In this document: positions 59,435 to 64,000 of the stretch, in pieces
How positions within the stretch are numbered: the first letter of the stretch is position 1
Layout: the number at the start of each line of letters is the position of its first letter
DNA from: Homarus americanus
Lineage: Eukaryota > Arthropoda > Malacostraca > Decapoda > Nephropidae
Direction of reading: 5' to 3'
DNA: 64,000 nucleotides
NCBI RefSeq assembly: GCF_018991925.1
Contig: NW_024725489.1
Location: 6,138,726-6,202,725 of the forward strand
The notes under the pieces: model-generated
Told to the model about the DNA's origin: nothing
Databases searched by the model: none
What the model saw: only the letters and a program-made list of their open reading frames with translations
Position numbers and translations under genes: made by a program

Positions 59435-61530
59435 TCATTTTTCTGAATGAAATTCTGCCATCACCCGAGTAATTTTTGCTATAAGAATGTGCTGACTTTC
59501 TTCTGACAGAGTCCGAAGTGATGTTGCAATAAAGGTTCCAAAACTTTCAGCAACATCTCCTGGATCTTTCTCAAAGCTCTGTAAAACTTTAGCAGCCTTT
59601 TGTAAATCGTCAGAATTCATTAGTCTAGGATTTTTTGGCTTTCTCTGATTTGTTGGTGGTACACAGGGTTCAGTACTGGCAGGCACGTGCACAGGCTGAG
59701 AAGTTGATGTTGATCCGACTGACATATTGGAAGTAGAGGCAACTTGCTCAGGGACACTTTCCCATTCCCCACCAACTCTCACTTCTTCCCTCCAGTCCTG
59801 TTGCAGCCTGGTATTCTCCTCATTTACAGCTGTGCTAATATTCTGCCTTTCTTCTTTCAAGAATGAATACCTGTTTCCAACCTAAAATAAAAAAAATACA
59901 GATATAGCATAAAAAAATATAAATATATTTACTATCTGCAATGATGTTCACATTAAATATCTATAAATTTTAATTTTAATCTCATTCCTTAACAACAATA
60001 TGTATTTATCAATGTAACAATTCACCTACAGTATCTAATGTATATCTAATTACTCGCTCCCTCGGCACATGCACGCGATCTATTAACCCTGATTAAATTA
60101 AGTTTTCCAATTTTTTTTGACTTTGTGACACCAAATACTAGTTGAGAAGTGATTGGCAGTCCGATTTATTCATGTAGAACCATTATTTGACTTCATTGCA
60201 GCTACATTTGGGTAATTAGTTGGACTCTTCCTAGGGGGGAAAAAAGTCCCCCAAACATAAAAAACATTATAAAACAATTTTTTGTGGGAAATAAGACTTC
60301 TAAGCATATGTATTAATCATTATAACATTAATAAAGAAGTACAGTATCAAGTTTATTTAATCCGTATTAGGTGGTCGGTGCTAAGGGTGATGGTGTGGCA
60401 GGTGGGGTTACTGGGTGAATGATGGTGGAATAGCTACCTCACCACCTCTGCAATTTATGAAAGGTTTTCAGGAATGTATCACTTTCATAAATTGAAGCAC
60501 TCCTTCTGTTATACATTTGTGAAACATGTGAAGTGTAATACTTAGTTTACCTCATTGCTGGAAAAATCTGGTTGATTGGAATTGAGCTTGAGCTTCAAGG
60601 GAGTTAACAGGTACCGCAGTCTGTTGAAATGGACCCATTTGGAGGTATATTCATCATCTCCAGACTCACGTCGCTTCTCACTTGTTCGCTTCACTTCTCG
60701 TAGGAAGAAGTTCCGCATATTTCTATATTTTCTCCAAATATCTTCTGTAAGATGAGTACTGTAGCTAATATATTTAGGCAATAGTTAAGGATCTCTTTAT
60801 AAATGATTACAATGGCCAAATTCCTTACTATATTATAAACAGAACCTCACTGAACAATGTGCATGACTGTAAGCTGTGTCTGTACTGCATAACAAATTTC
60901 ACCACTTCCAACTCAAATGCTCATGATCTTAGCTAGGGTTACACTGGAGTTCTAATTACTAATTCATCATTAGTCTCAAAGCTCAAAATATTCTTTAAAA
61001 AAAAAAATCTGAAAAATTATCAGTTCGGTCATGCACCTATTTGGAAGTTGTTCAAAACACATCAAAAATATCAGAAAAATAAATTTTCAGCCTAACCTAA
61101 CCTAACCTAAATTTAAAAACCTAAAATATTTCTCACCTGCCACTACCTGTGTTTACCTTTTCACCTCATCTGCATTATTGTGTGTGTCTCTACAGGTAAA
61201 TCTGACACACTTGACCTTATACAAACCTCCAGTAAGAGTGAATTCCCCATTAGGTGCAGAATCTCTTTGAATAACAGCTGCAATATCATCAACCTTCCTC
61301 CTCTTGAGCATTGGCTTGGTGAAGTGTGGGTGCTTGGGGTCCCATAACAGGGGGTTGGCTTTCACAAAGTAAATCAGCATTTCTTCCATGCTAACTGTCC
61401 ACACCGAGTTAATCTTTTGTCGACGTATTTCATCTGCAGCATTTCCAGCATTTCCAGCATTAACATCCTTACCATTAGGCCATACATGTCTCCCATAGTT
61501 AATGGTTTGCTGTGTTGAACTTACTGCCAT
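59435..61530 (-). CDS. MADF-BESS domain protein, three exons, 314 aa
   Basis: A probable sequence-specific DNA-binding regulator acting in the nucleus. Exon 1 is 61530-61227, exon 2 is 60744-60551 and exon 3 is 59881-59435. Donors GGAG|GTTTGT and TGAG|GTAAAC and acceptors cttacag|AAG and attttag|GTT keep one frame (phases 1 and 0). The ATG at 61530 follows an in-frame TAA, and the stop is TGA at 59437-59435. Residues 51-148 form a MADF domain: LIYFVKANPLLWDPKHPHF, then TGEDIWRKYRNMRNFFLREV across the first splice and KWVHFNRLRYLL at its end. Residues 174-255 are polar and Ser/Thr/Pro-rich. Residues 278-308 (ESFGTFIATSLRTLSEES onward) fit a BESS motif, a protein-interaction module common in arthropod MADF proteins. 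Introns are 482 and 669 bp. Target genes are unknown. Origin from a transposon-linked MADF gene is possible but not shown. Confidence 0.85.
59882..60550 (-). other. Intron 2 of the MADF-BESS gene
   Basis: Begins GTAAAC and ends TTTTAG on the minus strand; 669 bp, AT-rich, between phase-0 exons. I see no other gene in it. Confidence 0.8.
60745..61226 (-). other. Intron 1 of the MADF-BESS gene
   Basis: Begins GTTTGT and ends CTTACAG on the minus strand; 482 bp. It splits codon 102 after its first base, inside the MADF domain. It contains four TTAGG units at 61092-61111. Confidence 0.8.
61092..61111. repeat. (CCTAA)4, interstitial telomere-type motif
   Basis: Four exact CCTAA units (TTAGG on the minus strand), the canonical arthropod telomere repeat, here as a short run within an intron. 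It supports an arthropod source but not a telomere. Confidence 0.85.
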
Positions 61531-62145
61531 CTTAATATAGGATTTTTTTTCAATTTACACAAGATTTTGCAGCCGAGGACCTGACACAGTGACATTTATT
61601 TTGGTCCCGTTTTCTATGCTACTGTACATAGACCAAGTTTATTTTACAAGTATAACTAAGGAATATAGTGGGCATAACTTTCTGTTCCCTAGAGGCCGTT
61701 TGGGGCAGTTGGTCACACCTCTATTAATTCATTTCTCTTGGTCCATACATTTCATATAAGTAAGATATAACAGAACAGCTTGTTAATAAAGCATAAAAGA
61801 ACGTTTTTTACAGTTTATTAATGACCAAGGACTATCATAACGTAAGGAACTAAAACTCCCTTTATATTTTAAGACCCCTACACTGGCGATATCTATTGGA
61901 CAAGCCAGAAATAATATAATTGGTCATTGGTGTCCTAGAGATTTTTTAACGATAACTATTATTTTCTGCTAATTTTACTTTCTCTGTTATTAGCAGTCAT
62001 TCAATTATTGAATTGCCCAGTATTAGTACAAGGGGAAACTGGAGTGCCCGGAGAAACTTGTAATGTTTGGTATTGTCACACTGAATAACGCCCTGTTCAC
62101 GTGTGTCTGGACAAAGCATTGGCACTTTGCCCCTCTAGAGTACTC
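61531..62145. other. Upstream region of the MADF-BESS gene
   Basis: No clear TATA box or other promoter element. 61721-61820 (ttctcttggtccatacattt, then ataagtaa) resembles 51322-51420 and is a dispersed repeat fragment about 190 bp upstream of the start codon. No other gene is seen. Confidence 0.5.
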
Positions 62146-62990
62146 TGTCCTGCTCCTTTAGAACAGAACACTGTCCTGCTCCTTTAGAACAGAACACTGT
62201 CCTGCCCCTCTCGAGTAGAGCACTGTCCTGCCCCTCTCGAGTAGAGCACTGTCCTGCCCCTCTAGAGTAGAGCACTGTCCTGCCCCTCTAGAGTAGAGCA
62301 CTGTCCTGCCCCTCTAGAGTAGAGCACTGTCCTGCCCCTCTAGAGTAGAGCACTGCACTGCCCCTCTAAAAGTAGAGCAGTCCTGCCCCACTAGAGTAGA
62401 GCACAGTCCTGCCCCTCTAGAGTAGAGCACAGTCCTGCCCCTCTAGAGGACAGTCACTGCCTGCCTCTAGAGTAGAGCACTGACACTGCCTGCCCCTCTA
62501 AAGCAGTCCTGCCCTCTCAAAAGAGCACTGTCCTGCCCCTCTAGAGTGAGCACTGCACTGCCCCTCTAAGTAGAGCACTGTCCTGCCCTCTAGAGTGAGA
62601 GCACTGCACTGCCCTCTAAAAGTAGAGCAGTCCTGCCCTGCCCCTCTAGAGTAGAGCACTGCACTGCCCCTCTAGAGTAGAGCACTGCACTGCCCCTCTA
62701 GAGTAGAGCACTGCACTGCCCCTCTAAAAGTAGAGCAGTCCTGCCCCACTAGAGTAGAGCACTGTCCTGCCCCTCTAGAGTAGAGCACTGTCCTGCCCCT
62801 CTAAAAGTAGAGCAGTCCTGCCCCACTAGAGTAGAGCACAGTCCTGCCCCTCTAGAGTAGAGCACAGTCCTGCCCCTCTAGAGGACAGTCCTGCCCCTTT
62901 TGAGGACAGTCCTGCACCCTCTCCTAGAGAACTGTACTGCCCCCACTCCTAGAGCACTGTCCTGTCCCTCTAGAATATCACACTGACCCT
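62146..62990. repeat. 26-bp minisatellite (~31 units)
   Basis: Units of 26 bp: agagtagagcactgtcctgc followed by ccctct, with variants actgcactg, acagtcctg and ctaaaagtagagcag. A block of several variant units (about 62340-62430) recurs at about 62700-62890, hinting at higher-order duplication. The minus-strand frame 62878-63075 comes from it. Confidence 0.95.
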
Positions 62991-63228
62991 CTGAACCACT
63001 GCCCTGCCCTTCAAAAGCACCCGATTGCCCCACAGTTACATAGCCCTGCTTCTTTGCTTGTACATACATGCGCAAATTTTCTACTTTTCTAGTTCATGTC
63101 CAAAATGAAGCAGATTGTCAAATTCATGTTATTAAAAGGTTGATTCATATTTCAAATTTCAAAATATTCATGAAAAAAATTGCTTCAGATTGACAAAAAA
63201 AAAGTGCCTATGGAAGACATATTAGATG
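62991..63228. other. No gene recognised
   Basis: Unique sequence, AT-rich to the right. I see nothing in it. Confidence 0.5.
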
Positions 63229-63437
63229 CTTGTGGTGACTACATTGTCTCATCTAAATAATTTCTACCAGAAAATTGATCAGCAATGGAAAAAAATCAAC
63301 GAATTAATATTCGAGTGGAAAAACTTACTGTATAAGGCAAAAGGGTAACCAAGCTACAACTGACAGGATCAGAAATGCAATTTTTAAGAAAATTGGTAAA
63401 AAGACGTGACTTTCAGAAAACTTTACAAGGAAATTGC
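63229..63437. repeat. Left arm of a ~210-bp inverted repeat
   Basis: From cttgtggtgactacattg to ggaaattgc. Its reverse complement recurs at 63630-63840 with few differences (near tctcatcta versus ccctgta, and an extra short stretch). A 192-bp spacer separates the arms. Confidence 0.95.
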
Positions 63438-63629
63438 AAAGGAATGTAGACAAACTAAATAAAAGAAATGCAAAGAGATAAATAATATGAAGAGGCAGCT
63501 ACAGGGAAATGCACATAAAGATGAACTGTGAAAGATAAAAATAAGAAGACCTTACTAAAGGAAGAAGTATACCGAAATAATGACAGAGTGGAGGCAAGCA
63601 ACAGATAGGAAGTAAACCTCAAGTTACCA

Positions 63630-63840
63630 GCAATTTCCTTGTAAAGTTTTCTGAAAGTCACGTCTTTTTACCAATTTTCTTAAAAATTGCATTTCTGATC
63701 CTGTCAGTTGTAGCTTGGTTACCCTTTTGCCTTATACAGTAAGTTTTTCCACTCTAATATTTATTCGTTGATTTTTTTCCATTGCTGATCAATTTTCTGG
63801 TAGAAATTATTTATACAGGGAACAATGTAGTCACCACAAG
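63630..63840. repeat. Right arm of the inverted repeat, flanked by 19-bp direct repeats
   Basis: An inverted copy of 63229-63437. It sits between two exact copies of agtaaacctcaagttacca (63611-63629 and 63839-63857, the second overlapping the arm end by two bases), as if the arm had been inserted at a duplicated target. Confidence 0.95.
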
Positions 63841-64000
63841 TAAACCTCAAGTTACCATTCTTGGAAACAAGATGAGACAGTTGACAGAAGTGAAAAAGGA
63901 AAAAAGATAATTCTTGTGGAGTTGATCACTTTCCAGCGCATTTTCTAAAACAAGTGGATAGGAATGGGATTAAATGATAGATTCCCAGTAAATATGTAAC

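Noticed and set aside
61092..61111. Telomere or telomere-healing site
   Set aside because: Only four CCTAA units, inside an intron with gene sequence on both sides.

Overview
The window looks like nuclear DNA of an arthropod, most plausibly a decapod crustacean. It has very dense microsatellites and minisatellites, many small TA-flanked DNA transposons, PIF/Harbinger remnants, a short run of the arthropod telomere motif TTAGG, and one spliced MADF-BESS gene. The arthropod call is firm; the decapod call is an inference. There is no sign of bacterial operons, rRNA, CRISPR or phage. Almost all long open reading frames are by-products of repeats; I support one intact host gene and three transposase-related pseudogene fragments. 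|| Layout. 1-9316 (contig A) is a repeat-rich, gene-free sequence that ends at a 100-N gap (9317-9416). 9417-44005 (contig B) begins with a 31-bp minisatellite and AAT/ACC microsatellites, and from 9936 to 18806 repeats contig A nearly base for base. The two copies differ in microsatellite length, in copy number of a 41-bp minisatellite and in scattered single bases. This is best read as two alleles or overlapping contigs placed end to end, not as a biological duplication. Contig B then enters a large GC-rich satellite array. It has a diverged edge unit (about 18030-19036), then 16 full units of 1432-1511 bp and a 17th cut by a second 100-N gap (44006-44105). Each unit has a stop-rich AT-richer core of about 280 bp and about 1.2 kb of 30-bp GC-rich subrepeats. 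|| 44106-53130 (contig C) holds an interspersed-repeat end, five minisatellites (28, 23, 34 and 29-33 bp units here, with a 26-bp one further right), an internally deleted PIF/Harbinger element, a pair of fused perfect palindromes, a second Harbinger nuclease fragment and two solo LTR-like elements in opposite orientation. 53300-58310 contains four TA-flanked MITEs of pogo/Tigger-like type. 59435-61530 (minus strand) is a three-exon MADF-BESS gene whose splice sites and frames I could join. 62150-63000 is a 26-bp minisatellite, and 63229-63857 an inverted repeat with direct repeats around one arm. || The elements do not form a pathway. The main novelty is the 1.5-kb satellite (unit variants, a visible recombinant unit, a conserved core with CCAAT boxes and a stem-loop) and several small structural events: the fused palindromes, a transposon end replaced by its own flank, and an inverted templated insertion.
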